This document shows, piece by piece, positions 18,696-27,553 of a stretch of DNA of 64,000 nt. A program made the translations under genes and the position numbers. How positions within the stretch are numbered: the stretch's first letter is position 1; each line of letters opens with the position of its first letter. The notes under the pieces are model-generated. The model had not been told where the DNA came from. It ran no database searches and worked only from the letters and a program-made list of their open reading frames with translations. The stretch is from an uncultured Bacteroidota bacterium (GTDB lineage: Bacteria > Bacteroidota > Bacteroidia > Bacteroidales > SZUA-534), in contig CAMKOM010000002.1 of assembly GCA_946414435.1 (NCBI GenBank), positions 124,001 to 188,000 on the forward strand. The letters are read 5' to 3'.

Positions 18696-19264
18696 AAATA
18701 AATATAAAATGAATAGGAATAATTACAATTTATTGCTGTTGTTGCACTTGGCAAACAAGTTACAGCACTGGCTTGTAATCCAGGGAAGGAGTCAGATTGC
18801 CAAAATCTCTATTTTGCCCGATAATAATGGGTAATTTGTTCGATTTTAGTCTTTTGTCGATAGAGGTAAGTGGTTGAGGTCGAACATCTTTGGCGCGGGA
18901 ACGCTGGCAGGCATTGCTAATTAAGATGACTTTTTTATAGCGGATATGCCTTTTTTCCGCGCATTTGAGTGTTAGCGCGGATAGGGGAGATTCCGGTTGT
19001 TCGTTTTTTACCTCCATAATCGTAACGTCCAATGCAAACATAGAAATAAAACGAAAATGATATTCCCGCTTTTGGCTGATTTTTTTTCGGTTGAATGTGG
19101 GCACAGACAGTTTGTTTTCTTAAACGGAATTGAGAATCAAAACGTTTGCGTCGTATGCAAAGGTTAAAAATATTCCGGATGTGAAACGGTGTAGTCGGTG
19201 TCGAAAAAAGTTGCAAAGTATGTCGCGGTTGATTTGTTTTGCACCTTCAAAATGACAATCAGCA
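18696..19264. other. Intergenic region between divergent module 2 and the methyltransferase
   Basis: About 570 bases between divergent genes. It must contain promoters for both sides. Overlapping minus-strand frames here (18760-19216) lack recognisable domains. An inverted repeat CCGCG...CGCGG (about 18957-18980) has no T tail in either direction. Nothing else is recognisable. Confidence 0.45.
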
Positions 19265-20434
19265 ATGACTGCAAAAACAACAGACACTAGATGCTATCAG
19301 ATGATAGCCAAAACCTTTGCCGGACTTGAAGATGTACTAGCCGGCGAATTGGAAGTGCTTGGCGCGAAAAACATAAAAAAGCTGATTCGCGCTGTATCGT
19401 TCGAAGGCGACAAGGCCCTGATGTACCGTGCCAACTACTGTCTGCGCACTGCTCTGAGCGTGCTGAAGCCGATAGCCGATTTTGAAGCGAAAAACGAAGA
19501 CACCTATTATAAAGAGATTGGCCGCATCGATTGGGATGAGTATATGAGTGTGAATGAGACACTTGCCATTTCGGCCACCACCAACTCAACAATTTTCACC
19601 CACTCGCAGTATGCTTCTCTAAAGGCCAAAGACGCCATTGTCGACCAGTTCCGCCGCCGCACGGGCAAGCGCCCCAATGTGGACACCGAAAACCCCGACC
19701 TGCGAATTGAGATTCACATTGCCCAAACACACGTCACGGTGCTGCTCAACAGTTCGGGCGAACCGCTCTATAAGCGCGGCTACCGCCAGGCAAGCGTCAA
19801 GGCGCCCATCAACGAAGTGTTGGCTGCTGGAATGATTATGCTCTCGGGGTGGAACGCAAAATCTGACTTTTACGACCCGATGTGCGGCTCGGGCACATTG
19901 CTCATCGAAGCCGCTATGATTGCCTACGGCATTGCACCCGGTACCTTCCGCAGCCAGTTCGCCTTTGAGAAGTGGTCCGATTTTGATGCCGACCTTCTTT
20001 CTGACATTGCCGATGACAGCCCCGAAGTGCCAGAATTCAAGTACACAATCGCCGGCAGCGATTTGAATCCGGGTGCTGTGAATGCGGCCGAGATGAACAT
20101 TAAGACAGCTTTCCTAAGCAAAAAAATCAATGTGCAGCTGAAGAACTTCTTCGACCTGCGTCCCGCCACCGCCACAGGCACCATCGTAACCAATCCGCCT
20201 TACGGCGAGCGCCTGCAACCCAACGATTTGCGAATCTTCTACCAGAAAATCGGCGACAAGCTGAAAAGCGAATTTCCCGGCTATGAAGTGTGGATTATTG
20301 GCAGCAACACCGAACTGATGAATTTCATTGGCCTGCGCCCCGAACGGAAAATCAAACTTTACAACGGTGCGCTCGAATGCTCGTTCCGAAAGTACAGCGT
20401 GTACGCCGGCAGCAAAAAGGACCGCTACGAATAG
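19265..20434 (+). CDS. THUMP-domain rRNA methyltransferase (RlmL/YpsC-like)
   Basis: 389 residues: an N-terminal ferredoxin-like/THUMP RNA-binding part (about 10-165) and a Rossmann methyltransferase (about 170-385). The SAM-binding motif DPMCGSGTLLIEAAM is at about 203-217 and the catalytic NPPYGERL at 310-317, diagnostic of N2-guanine methyltransferases. The size matches the single-activity YpsC/RlmL type that makes m2G in 23S rRNA (E. coli position 2445), not the E. coli RlmKL fusion. The start at 19265 gives the family's usual N-terminus. It converges on pyrC with a 21-base gap. Confidence 0.88.
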   Translation: MTAKTTDTRCYQMIAKTFAGLEDVLAGELEVLGAKNIKKLIRAVSFEGDKALMYRANYCLRTALSVLKPIADFEAKNEDTYYKEIGRIDWDEYMSVNETLAISATTNSTIFTHSQYASLKAKDAIVDQFRRRTGKRPNVDTENPDLRIEIHIAQTHVTVLLNSSGEPLYKRGYRQASVKAPINEVLAAGMIMLSGWNAKSDFYDPMCGSGTLLIEAAMIAYGIAPGTFRSQFAFEKWSDFDADLLSDIADDSPEVPEFKYTIAGSDLNPGAVNAAEMNIKTAFLSKKINVQLKNFFDLRPATATGTIVTNPPYGERLQPNDLRIFYQKIGDKLKSEFPGYEVWIIGSNTELMNFIGLRPERKIKLYNGALECSFRKYSVYAGSKKDRYE

Positions 20435-20455
20435 CCAAAGATTTATTCAAGCCAT

Positions 20456-21793
20456 TTACCGATTGAACCGCAACGCCTCGCCTTTTCGGTCCGAAACAAA
20501 CTCACCGTTGCAATAAACCAGCGTGCCATTCACAAAAGTGTGTGTGACGGTCGAGCCGAAAGTGTACCCCTCAAACGGCGACCAACCGCACTTGTAAAGG
20601 GTGTTTGCCGATGTGACGGTTTGCGGTTTGTCGGTATCAACAATCACAATATCAGCCTTGTAACCTTTGCGTAGATAGCCGCGACGGTCTATTTGGAAAA
20701 GGTCGGCCGGTGCGTTGCACATTTTACGCACCACGTTCTCAATGCTGATGCGGCCAGCCTTCCACAAGTCGAGCATTGCGGGCAACGAGTGCTGAATCGA
20801 CGGCATTCCCGAAGCCGAAGTGAAATAACTGTCGCCAAACTTCTCGGCAGGCAGATGCGGTGCGTGGTCGGTGCCGATGGTGTCAATCTTGCCCGATGTG
20901 AGCGCGGCGGTCAGCGCCTCGCGGTCAGCAGCCGATTTGATTGACGGATTGCATTTTATGCGGTAGCCGAGTGTTTTGTAGTCCGCTTCGTCGAAGAATA
21001 GGTAATGCGGACAGGTCTCGGCAGTTATTTTCTTTTCACTCAATGGTTTGGCTTCAAAGAGCGAAAGTTCGGCAGCCGTTGAAAGGTGAGCCACATGCAG
21101 CCGTGCACCGTATTTTGTGGCAAGCGCCACAGCACGCTCGGTCGATTTCAGGCACGCTTCGGCGGTGCGGATTTTCGGGTGGCACGTTGCATCCACTTCG
21201 TTGGCGGGCAGCGCTTTATACCGTTCGATATTGGCTCGGATAATCTGCTCGTCTTCGCAATGCGCCACAATTATGCAGGGCGATTCGGCAAACACGTGCT
21301 CAAGCATATCGGTTTGGTTGACAAGCATATTGCCCGTAGATGAGCCCATAAAAAGTTTGATTCCGCACACTCGGCTAATGTCGGCCGTGCGGATTTCGTC
21401 TATATTATTATTGGTGGCGCCCAGATAGAATGCGTAGTTTGCCACCGATTTTTCTGCAGCCAGTGCGGCGCGCTCGTCGAGCAGCTGATTGGTGGTGGTT
21501 TGCGGATTCACGTTAGGCATATCCATAAACGACGTTACGCCCCCGGCCACTGCCGCCCGCGATTCCGACTCAAAATCGGCTTTGTGCGTCAGTCCCGGCT
21601 CACGGAAATGCACGTGCTCGTCAATCGCGCCAGGCATAACCACGTGATTTTCAGCATTGATAATATTTTCAAAGCCGTCGGTTGCGGGCATTGTTTCTGT
21701 CACCGACTCAATCAAATCGTCGTTAATCAGAATATGACCGCTGAATTTCCGGCCATCGTCAACAATCGTGGCATTCTTGATGAGCGTTTTCAT
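20456..21793 (-). CDS. pyrC: Dihydroorotase
   Basis: Catalyses reversible cyclisation of carbamoyl aspartate to dihydroorotate in pyrimidine synthesis. The 445 residues belong to the class I amidohydrolase type: metal ligands H60 and H62 in DEHVHFREPG, bridging-lysine region GIKLFMGSSTG, ligands in VAHCEDE and LHVAHLST, and catalytic Asp in IGTDHAPH. It is the last gene of the gpsA–pgi–mannosyltransferase–pyrC run, starting 3 bases after the preceding stop, so it is probably cotranscribed. Length and motifs fit an active enzyme. Confidence 0.95.
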   Translation of the reverse strand: MKTLIKNATIVDDGRKFSGHILINDDLIESVTETMPATDGFENIINAENHVVMPGAIDEHVHFREPGLTHKADFESESRAAVAGGVTSFMDMPNVNPQTTTNQLLDERAALAAEKSVANYAFYLGATNNNIDEIRTADISRVCGIKLFMGSSTGNMLVNQTDMLEHVFAESPCIIVAHCEDEQIIRANIERYKALPANEVDATCHPKIRTAEACLKSTERAVALATKYGARLHVAHLSTAAELSLFEAKPLSEKKITAETCPHYLFFDEADYKTLGYRIKCNPSIKSAADREALTAALTSGKIDTIGTDHAPHLPAEKFGDSYFTSASGMPSIQHSLPAMLDLWKAGRISIENVVRKMCNAPADLFQIDRRGYLRKGYKADIVIVDTDKPQTVTSANTLYKCGWSPFEGYTFGSTVTHTFVNGTLVYCNGEFVSDRKGEALRFNR

Positions 21794-21796
21794 CGC

Positions 21797-22534
21797 CTAT
21801 GCGGCTTTGCGTTTGTAGTTGCGGAACAGGCTGCGCCATTTCATCCGGATGACACCGAAAACAGCCTCGCTGAAGATTCCGCCGCTCATTTTCGATTGAC
21901 CTTCTTTCCTGTCGGTGAAGATGATAGGCACTTCGACAACGTTGAAACCGAACTTCCAAGCCGTGAATTTCATTTCAATTTGGAATGCGTAGCCCTTGAA
22001 TTTTATTTTATCTAAATCAATGGTTTCCAGCACTTTGCGGCGGTAGCAGACAAATCCGGCGGTGGTGTCGCGCACCTTCATTCGTGTAATCAGCCGCACG
22101 TAAGCTGACGCGTAATACGACATCAGCACACGGCCCATCGGCCAGTTCACAACGTTGATTCCCGAAATGTATCGCGACCCGATGGCCACATCAGCACCGT
22201 TCGTGCAGGCGTTATAAAGGTTCAGAAGGTCGTCGGGATTGTGCGAGAAATCGGCATCCATCTCGAAAATGTACTCGTAGCCTTCGGCAATCGACCACTT
22301 GAAGCCCTCAATGTAGGCCGTTCCCAGACCAAGTTTGCCTTTCCGCTCTTTGATGAAAATGCGGTCGGGAAACTCTGTCATCAGGCGTTTAACAATGTCG
22401 GCCGTGCCGTCGGGGCTGTTGTCTTCAACCACCAGCACGCAGAATTCGCCTTCGAGCGACATCACTTTGCGCAAAATGGCTTCGATGTTCTCTTTTTCGT
22501 TGTACGTCGGTATAATGACAATCTTGTCCTTCAT
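21797..22534 (-). CDS. Polyprenyl-phosphate mannosyltransferase (GT2, DPM-like)
   Basis: 245 residues of the GT-A, family 2 fold: VIIPTYNEKENIEAIL at the N-terminus, VVEDNSPDGTADIV, then DADFSHNP (metal-binding DxD region) and the QIEMKFTAWK motif. This set is typical of dolichol/polyprenyl-monophosphate mannose synthases, which load mannose from GDP-mannose onto a lipid carrier at the inner face of the membrane. No transmembrane domain follows, so it is the soluble type. ATG 22534 is chosen because the longer frame would begin at a TTG 18 bases upstream. manC at 30004 could supply GDP-mannose (inference). Confidence 0.88.
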   Translation of the reverse strand: MKDKIVIIPTYNEKENIEAILRKVMSLEGEFCVLVVEDNSPDGTADIVKRLMTEFPDRIFIKERKGKLGLGTAYIEGFKWSIAEGYEYIFEMDADFSHNPDDLLNLYNACTNGADVAIGSRYISGINVVNWPMGRVLMSYYASAYVRLITRMKVRDTTAGFVCYRRKVLETIDLDKIKFKGYAFQIEMKFTAWKFGFNVVEVPIIFTDRKEGQSKMSGGIFSEAVFGVIRMKWRSLFRNYKRKAA

Positions 22535-22558
22535 ATTATTGTTTGTTAGCAACCAAAC

Positions 22559-23902
22559 TTATTTCAGTTTCTCCTTGATGGCTGCCGATTCAGCCTCATA
22601 GCCAGGTTTGTCGAGCAGGGCGAACATATTTTTCTTGTAAGCCTCAACGCCAGGTTGGTCAAACGGATTCACGTCGAGAATGTAGCCCGAAATGCCGCAC
22701 GCCAACTCGTAGAAATAAATCAGTTGGCCAAGATTGAACTCGTCGAGTTTCGGAATCGAGATGCGGATGTTTGGCACGCCGCCGTCAACGTGGGCCAGAA
22801 TGGTGCCCAGTTCGGCCATTTTGTTCACCTCGTCGATGTGCTTGCCCGACAAGAAGTTAAGTCCGTCAAGGTTTGCGGCGTCCGATGGAATTTGCAGGCT
22901 TGAGTTGGGCTTCTCAATCGAGATGACCGTCTCGAACAGGCAGCGCTGACCTTGCTGAATGTACTGTCCCATACTGTGCAAATCCGACGTGAAATCGACG
23001 CTTGCGGGGAAAATGCCCTTCTGTTCCTTGCCCTCGCTCTCGCCGTAGAGTTGCTTCCACCACTCGGCAAAGAAGTGCAGTTTTGGGTTGTAGTTGGCCG
23101 TCAGTTCAATGCCTTTGCCCTTCTTATACAGCGCGTTACGCACGGCGGCATACACTGCCGACGGGTTCTGTTCAAAATCGATGTCGGCACCTGTCGATTT
23201 TTCCATTTCGGCGGCACCGCCCACAAGTTGCTCAATGTCGAATCCAGCAATGGCAATCGGCAGCAGGCCCACAGGTGTGAGCACGCTGAAACGGCCGCCC
23301 ACATTGTCGGGAATGACGTATGTCTTGTAGCCCTCTTGGTCGGCCAGGGTGCGCAGTGCACCACGTTTGGCGTCGGTGATGGCCACAATGCGGTCAACTG
23401 CCTCTTTCTTGCCGAATTGCGCCTCGCAGTCGGCTTTCAGAATGCGGAAGGCGATGGCGGGCTCGGTTGTGGTTCCCGATTTCGAGATGACCACAATGCC
23501 CCATTTGCGGTTCTTCAGAACACCTTGAAGTTCAGTTAGATAATCTTCGCCGATATTTTGTCCCGCAAAAACAACCAGCGGATTGTTGTGCGGCTTGAGT
23601 TGCGCGAAACTGTCCGACAGAGCGTCGATGACGGCCTTTGCGCCAAGGTACGAGCCACCAATGCCGATGACAACAACCACTTCACACAACTGTTTCATTT
23701 TCTGCGCGGTAGACTTGATGTCGGCAATCTCGGCAGCCGAAATCGACGATGGCAGGTTCACCCAGCCAAGAAAATCGTTGCCTTTGCCAGTTTGTTTGTA
23801 AAGTGCGGTAATATTCTGTTTAACAGCATCTTTGTAGGCCAGAACGTCGGCTTTGCTGATGAAACCGAGCGTTTTTGAATAATCGACCTTTAAGTTCGAC
23901 AT
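22559..23902 (-). CDS. pgi: Glucose-6-phosphate isomerase
   Basis: Interconverts glucose-6-phosphate and fructose-6-phosphate in glycolysis. 447 residues, the shorter bacterial form. Motifs: [12 protein letters not shown] near 80 and [14 protein letters not shown] near 140 (sugar-phosphate-binding SIS domains), [16 protein letters not shown] near 200, and [15 protein letters not shown] near 310 with the catalytic His. It starts 3 bases after the gpsA stop and precedes the mannosyltransferase. A gpsA–pgi pair is a familiar Bacteroidales arrangement. Confidence 0.96.
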   Translation of the reverse strand: MSNLKVDYSKTLGFISKADVLAYKDAVKQNITALYKQTGKGNDFLGWVNLPSSISAAEIADIKSTAQKMKQLCEVVVVIGIGGSYLGAKAVIDALSDSFAQLKPHNNPLVVFAGQNIGEDYLTELQGVLKNRKWGIVVISKSGTTTEPAIAFRILKADCEAQFGKKEAVDRIVAITDAKRGALRTLADQEGYKTYVIPDNVGGRFSVLTPVGLLPIAIAGFDIEQLVGGAAEMEKSTGADIDFEQNPSAVYAAVRNALYKKGKGIELTANYNPKLHFFAEWWKQLYGESEGKEQKGIFPASVDFTSDLHSMGQYIQQGQRCLFETVISIEKPNSSLQIPSDAANLDGLNFLSGKHIDEVNKMAELGTILAHVDGGVPNIRISIPKLDEFNLGQLIYFYELACGISGYILDVNPFDQPGVEAYKKNMFALLDKPGYEAESAAIKEKLK

Positions 23903-23905
23903 TTT

Positions 23906-24901
23906 TTATGATAATTTTTCGGTTAAATTCTTGATTGTCACGCGTGGTGCGGCACCCTCGTAAAGAATCGAGTACAGGCTTTCCGAAATTGGCATATCCA
24001 CGTTGTGCTTCTTGTTGATTTCGTGGATGCACTTCGACGCGTAGTAGCCCTCGGCCACCATATTCATCTCATTTTTAATGTATTCCACCGAGTAGCCTTT
24101 GCCAATCATTGTGCCAAAATAGCGGTTGCGGCTGAACTGCGAGTAAGCCGTCACCAGAAGGTCGCCAAGGTAAGCGCTGTCTTTGATGTCGCGGTTGATG
24201 GGGTACACCTTGTCGGTGAAGCGCTTCATCTCGCGTATCGCATTGGAAATGAGCACTGCAAGGAAGTTGTCGCCATAGCCCAGAGTGGTGCAGACGCCAG
24301 CCGCCAGCGCGTAGATGTTCTTCAGAACAGCGGCATATTCGGTACCCAAAATATCGTCGGAAATGACGGTGCGCACGTAGCGGTTGCGCATCATATCGGC
24401 CACAGCCATAGCCTTTTCCTCTTCGGTGAAGGCGATGGTGATGTATGACAGGCGCTCGAGCGCGATTTCCTCAGCGTGGCACGGGCCCGTGATGATGCCG
24501 ATGTTGTTGTACGGCACGTGGTGAACCTTGTGCAGATAGTCGCCAACAAGCAGATTATCTTCGGGAATGATGCCCTTGATGGCCGACACCACCGTTTTTT
24601 CGGTGAGCGATTCGGTCAGGCCCGAAAGCGCCGATTTCAGGTAGGCCGACGGCGTTACGAACAGGATGGTGTCGCTGTTGCGGACCACTTCGTTCACGTC
24701 GGTTGTCAGGTTCAAATTTTTGGTGTCGAACTCTACCGAACTCAAATAGAGCGGGTTAGTGCCCACCTTTTTCATATGTTCCACCGCCTCGGGGTCGTGC
24801 ATATACCAGTTCAGCGGCTGCGGTTTTTCCTCAATTATCTTTGCAATGGCGGTCGCCCAACTTCCACCACCAATTATTCCTACTCGTCCTAATTCAAACA
24901 T
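23906..24901 (-). CDS. gpsA: Glycerol-3-phosphate dehydrogenase (NAD(P)+)
   Basis: Makes sn-glycerol-3-phosphate from dihydroxyacetone phosphate for phospholipid synthesis. 331 residues from ATG 24901: Rossmann motif VGIIGGGSWATAIAKI (about 7-22), substrate motif GPCHAEEIALER, and catalytic-lysine segment AAVLKNIYALAAG. A longer frame from a TTG at 24922 would overlap the -7 promoter box TATCTTTG, so the ATG is preferred. First gene of the run gpsA–pgi–mannosyltransferase–pyrC. Confidence 0.95.
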   Translation of the reverse strand: MFELGRVGIIGGGSWATAIAKIIEEKPQPLNWYMHDPEAVEHMKKVGTNPLYLSSVEFDTKNLNLTTDVNEVVRNSDTILFVTPSAYLKSALSGLTESLTEKTVVSAIKGIIPEDNLLVGDYLHKVHHVPYNNIGIITGPCHAEEIALERLSYITIAFTEEEKAMAVADMMRNRYVRTVISDDILGTEYAAVLKNIYALAAGVCTTLGYGDNFLAVLISNAIREMKRFTDKVYPINRDIKDSAYLGDLLVTAYSQFSRNRYFGTMIGKGYSVEYIKNEMNMVAEGYYASKCIHEINKKHNVDMPISESLYSILYEGAAPRVTIKNLTEKLS

Positions 24902-24919
24902 TTCAAAATTGTTTTTTGG

Positions 24920-24927
24920 CAAAGATA
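24920..24927 (-). promoter_or_regulatory. -7 box TATCTTTG for the gpsA operon
   Basis: Perfect TAnnTTTG element on the minus strand, 18 bases upstream of the gpsA ATG. No convincing -33 TTTG at the standard spacing. Confidence 0.45.
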
Positions 24928-25042
24928 GATTTTAACTTAAACAGAAAGGTAAAATAGTAATGAAATTTTGAATGGCGCAACCTCAAAGACGATTTTAATA
25001 GGCTATAGTTTAACGTATAACTGAATATTTGTCCGCAAAGTA

Positions 25043-25237
25043 ATTGTCTGAAAGACAATATCTTCATAACCGCGGGTAAGCGAAGCGTAACCCGTGGTGT
25101 TGGTACTCACAAGAAACCAGTCTGAAAGACTGAACCTTTATAAAGTTCACTCTTTCAGAGTGTTGCTCTATATGGCATTTTGACCGGATGCTGCGCTACG
25201 CTTGCGTCCGGTTATGCAGATTCAGTCCTTCGGACTG
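25043..25237. repeat. Cluster of six short palindromes
   Basis: Six near-perfect hairpins lie in 195 bases: 25043-25059 (ATTGTCTGAAAGACAAT), 25069-25098 (ACCGCGGG...CCCGTGGT), 25118-25132 (CAGTCTGAAAGACTG), 25148-25162 (CACTCTTTCAGAGTG), 25183-25212 (ACCGGA...TCCGGT) and 25223-25237 (CAGTCCTTCGGACTG). Four share the CTGAAAG/CTTTCAG or CTTCGG core in alternating orientation. This resembles REP-like intergenic elements. No transposase or coding frame is associated. Confidence 0.7.
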
Positions 25238-25342
25238 CGTTATTTTACGTTGGTTGTTATACAATCTTATAAAGATAAGGTGTAATTCTTATGTTATTTG
25301 CAATCCGACGATTATTGTACTGATAATAAATAACTTAATTGG

Positions 25343-25552
25343 TTACAATAAATCTTTCGGCTCTACACCCAAAGCGTTACTAATTATGCAAAGTGTCTTG
25401 ATGGTAATATTAATACGCCCCGATTCGATGCGACTCATACTTGAGCGTTCCATATCACAGAGATACGCCAAATCCTGAACCGACAATTTTTTCTCTTGCC
25501 GTAAACTCTTTATTTTAAGAGCGATTTGCTTAATCTCACCTTTATAATCCAT
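25343..25552 (-). CDS. XRE-family HTH regulator
   Basis: 69 residues from ATG 25552: a single lambda-repressor-like helix-turn-helix covering most of the protein (IKSLRQEKKLSVQDLAYLC then MERSSMSRIESGRINITIKTL), with no ligand or dimerisation domain. The longer frame starts at a TTG inside an operator-like repeat and is not preferred. It is divergent from the lipoprotein gene at 25665, and the 112-base gap holds two copies of an 18-bp imperfect palindrome, one directly upstream of this ATG. This suggests autorepression and control of the lipoprotein gene. Confidence 0.85.
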   Translation of the reverse strand: MDYKGEIKQIALKIKSLRQEKKLSVQDLAYLCDMERSSMSRIESGRINITIKTLCIISNALGVEPKDLL

Positions 25553-25560
25553 TCCTTTTA

Positions 25561-25578
25561 GCGTAACATATTTGCTAC
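25561..25578. promoter_or_regulatory. Operator-like repeat, copy 1
   Basis: GCGTAACATATTTGCTAC, an imperfect palindrome 9 bases upstream of the XRE regulator ATG. It repeats at 25608-25625 with a single base difference. Confidence 0.6.
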
Positions 25579-25607
25579 ACAAATATTTTTATTTACTTTT
25601 GGGGTAT

Positions 25608-25625
25608 GCGTAACATATATGCTAC
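25608..25625. promoter_or_regulatory. Operator-like repeat, copy 2
   Basis: GCGTAACATATATGCTAC; the inner GTAACATATATGCTAC matches its reverse complement at 14 of 16 positions. It lies 40 bases before the lipoprotein ATG and 47 bases from copy 1, so both may be bound by the XRE protein. Confidence 0.6.
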
Positions 25626-25664
25626 GTTTGTTTTTTTATTTGTTTAATTTTAAAGTGTTTTACT

Positions 25665-26324
25665 ATGAAAAGGAAATCATTAGCCGCATTATTTATGGCG
25701 GCAGTAGTTTTTGCAAGTTGCTCTAAAGAAGAAGAAAAATCACCCGAAATTACTCTTGAAAAGGATTCTGTAACACTGACTTCAGGCGATGAATTTTTAA
25801 TCAATGCAACCTCAGATTATGACCTCACCTATAAATCGGAAGATGAGTATCACGCAAAAGTTGACGAAAAAGGTTTAGTTACAGCAACATACATCGGAGA
25901 AACAAACATTGTGGTAAGCAATACAGAAACCAGCAAGAAGGTCAAGATTACCGTAAGGCCAGAATACACCTTGTATGAAGACCCAACGCCTTACTTGGGC
26001 AAGACAAAATCGCAAATAATATCGAAATTCGGTGAGCCATACCAAACAACAGAAAAGTACATAAGATACAAAGATTATTCATCTTACGCAAGTTTATTGG
26101 TTTTTACAATAGAAAATGATGTGGTTAAAAATATAACCATAGCGGTAAGCACTCTGTATATGTCGCAGTTAACCAGCTTTTTAAAAGAAAGGTATGTTTT
26201 TATTGGAATGGAAAATGATATATATAGTTATGTAAATAATGTTGACGAGTCAAAAATTACCGCGGCTATAGGGCTGTACGTGTATTCCGCTGAGTATTTA
26301 ACTGTCGTGTATGCGCCCCTATAG
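25665..26324 (+). CDS. Ig-like (BIG2-type) lipoprotein, function unknown
   Basis: 219 residues with lipobox FASC (Cys19) followed by an acidic tether. Residues about 27-100 have a bacterial Ig-like pattern (VTLTSGDEFLINATS, DEKGLVTATYIGETNIVVS, KKVKITV), as in BIG2 domains. The C-terminal ~115 residues (YLGKTKSQIISKFGEP onward) resemble the start of a small SmpA/BamE-like or 'KxxSxxxxxFG' hinge, but I cannot assign them. Codon use is AT-richer than the neighbours. It is divergently paired with an XRE regulator and followed by a strong terminator, so it is a self-contained two-gene unit. Confidence 0.75.
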   Translation: MKRKSLAALFMAAVVFASCSKEEEKSPEITLEKDSVTLTSGDEFLINATSDYDLTYKSEDEYHAKVDEKGLVTATYIGETNIVVSNTETSKKVKITVRPEYTLYEDPTPYLGKTKSQIISKFGEPYQTTEKYIRYKDYSSYASLLVFTIENDVVKNITIAVSTLYMSQLTSFLKERYVFIGMENDIYSYVNNVDESKITAAIGLYVYSAEYLTVVYAPL

Positions 26325-26354
26325 CAAGTTAAATTTTCTCATAACAAGTTATCA

Positions 26355-26380
26355 AGGGGCACGAAAGTGTCCCTTTTTTT
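26355..26380 (+). terminator. Rho-independent terminator
   Basis: AGGGGCAC (26355-26362), tetraloop GAAA, GTGTCCCT (26367-26374) with one G·T pair, then a run of T. Ends the lipoprotein transcript before the convergent thiL. Confidence 0.85.
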
Positions 26381-26384
26381 CCTC

Positions 26385-27434
26385 TCACCCCTTACCATTC
26401 CCATACGCATTCCACCCTTGTGCCGAGATTCGCGCACTGCCAGCGTTGCGGCCGATGAGCGTGTAAACTTCGGGTTCGTCGGTGATTTGGCCGATGATGG
26501 ATATTTCCTGCATTTTGCCCGCAATCTCAACCTGCTCGGCGGGGATGGTGAATAGCAGTTCGTAGTCCTCGCCGCCGTTCATTGCCAGCATTGTGGCGTC
26601 CATATTTATTTCGGCGGCCACGGCTTCGGTCTGCGCGTCAACGGGCAGTTTGTTCTCGTAGATTTTCACGCCCGTGCCCGACTGTTTGCAGATGTGCAGC
26701 AGTTCCGACGACAGTCCGTCGCTCACGTCAATCATTGCCGTGGGGGCAAGTCCGCTCTTGCGGATGGCCTCAATCACATCGCGGCGCGCTTCGGGTTTCA
26801 ACTGACGTTCAATCACATAGTCGTATTTCGACAGGTCGGGTTGGGTGTTGGGGTCAATCATATAAACATCCTTCTCGCGGCGCAGAATCTGCAGTCCGGC
26901 GTATGCCGCACCCAAATCTCCCGACACGCAAACCAAATCGCCCGGTTTGGCTCCGTTGCGGCAAAAGGCTTTGCCCGGCTCCACCTGTCCGATGGCCGTG
27001 ATGCTGATGACCATTCCCGTCATTGAACTCGTGGTGTCGCCGCCCACAAGGTCAACGTCGTAGCGCTCGCAGGCGCGGCGGATGCCGTCGTAGAGTTGCT
27101 CAAGCGCCTCAACCGAGAATTTCGACGACACAGCCAGCGAAACGGTAATCTGCTTTGGTGTTGCTCCCATTGCGTAAACGTCCGAGAGATTGACCATTAC
27201 CGCCTTGTATCCGAGATGCGCGAGCGGCGTGTAAACAAGGTCGAAATGGATGCCCTCGGCCAGAAGATCGCTTGTCACAACCAGGTCGTTGCCTTCCGAT
27301 TTTATGATTGCGGCGTCGTCGCCGATGCCCTTCACAGTTGCGCTGTTTTTGATGCCGAACGGTTTTGTGAGCCGCTCAATCAGCCCGAACTCGCCCAAAT
27401 CGGACAGCGGGGTGGCAGTTTTTTTGTCTGTCAT
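26385..27434 (-). CDS. thiL: Thiamine-monophosphate kinase
   Basis: Phosphorylates thiamine monophosphate to the cofactor thiamine diphosphate. 349 residues of the PurM/ThiL ATP-binding fold: GIGDDAAII near 36-44 (Mg-ATP), VNLSDVYAMGATPKQ near 82, DLVGGDTTSS near 130, DVSDGLSSELLHI near 215 and NGGEDYELLFTI near 265. Length is normal. It appears monocistronic, with its own -7 box, converging on the lipoprotein gene. No other thiamine gene is nearby. Confidence 0.93.
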   Translation of the reverse strand: MTDKKTATPLSDLGEFGLIERLTKPFGIKNSATVKGIGDDAAIIKSEGNDLVVTSDLLAEGIHFDLVYTPLAHLGYKAVMVNLSDVYAMGATPKQITVSLAVSSKFSVEALEQLYDGIRRACERYDVDLVGGDTTSSMTGMVISITAIGQVEPGKAFCRNGAKPGDLVCVSGDLGAAYAGLQILRREKDVYMIDPNTQPDLSKYDYVIERQLKPEARRDVIEAIRKSGLAPTAMIDVSDGLSSELLHICKQSGTGVKIYENKLPVDAQTEAVAAEINMDATMLAMNGGEDYELLFTIPAEQVEIAGKMQEISIIGQITDEPEVYTLIGRNAGSARISAQGWNAYGNGKG

Positions 27435-27453
27435 TTTTCGTACGATTTTAGCG

Positions 27454-27461
27454 CAAAGGTA
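27454..27461 (-). promoter_or_regulatory. -7 box TACCTTTG for thiL
   Basis: Perfect TAnnTTTG on the minus strand, 19 bases upstream of the thiL ATG. Confidence 0.4.
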
Positions 27462-27553
27462 AAAGAATTTTGGTGTGTGGCGAGTTCTTCGGTGTTAACC
27501 ACCGAGTGCAAAACGAGTTGCGACTACATTTTTGTCAAAACACCTAAATCCTA

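Noticed and set aside
18760..19216. Overlapping minus-strand frames upstream of module 2
   Set aside because: No domain, atypical composition, and they occupy a likely promoter region.
23002..23539. Several long frames opposite pgi
   Set aside because: Antisense shadows of a high-confidence gene; translated composition is unlike real proteins.
25043..25237. Possible CRISPR array
   Set aside because: The repeats are short inverted palindromes of different sequence, not direct repeats with spacers, and no cas gene is present.
25622..25804. Minus-strand frame opposite the BIG2-like lipoprotein start
   Set aside because: Antisense shadow of the lipoprotein signal region with no features.
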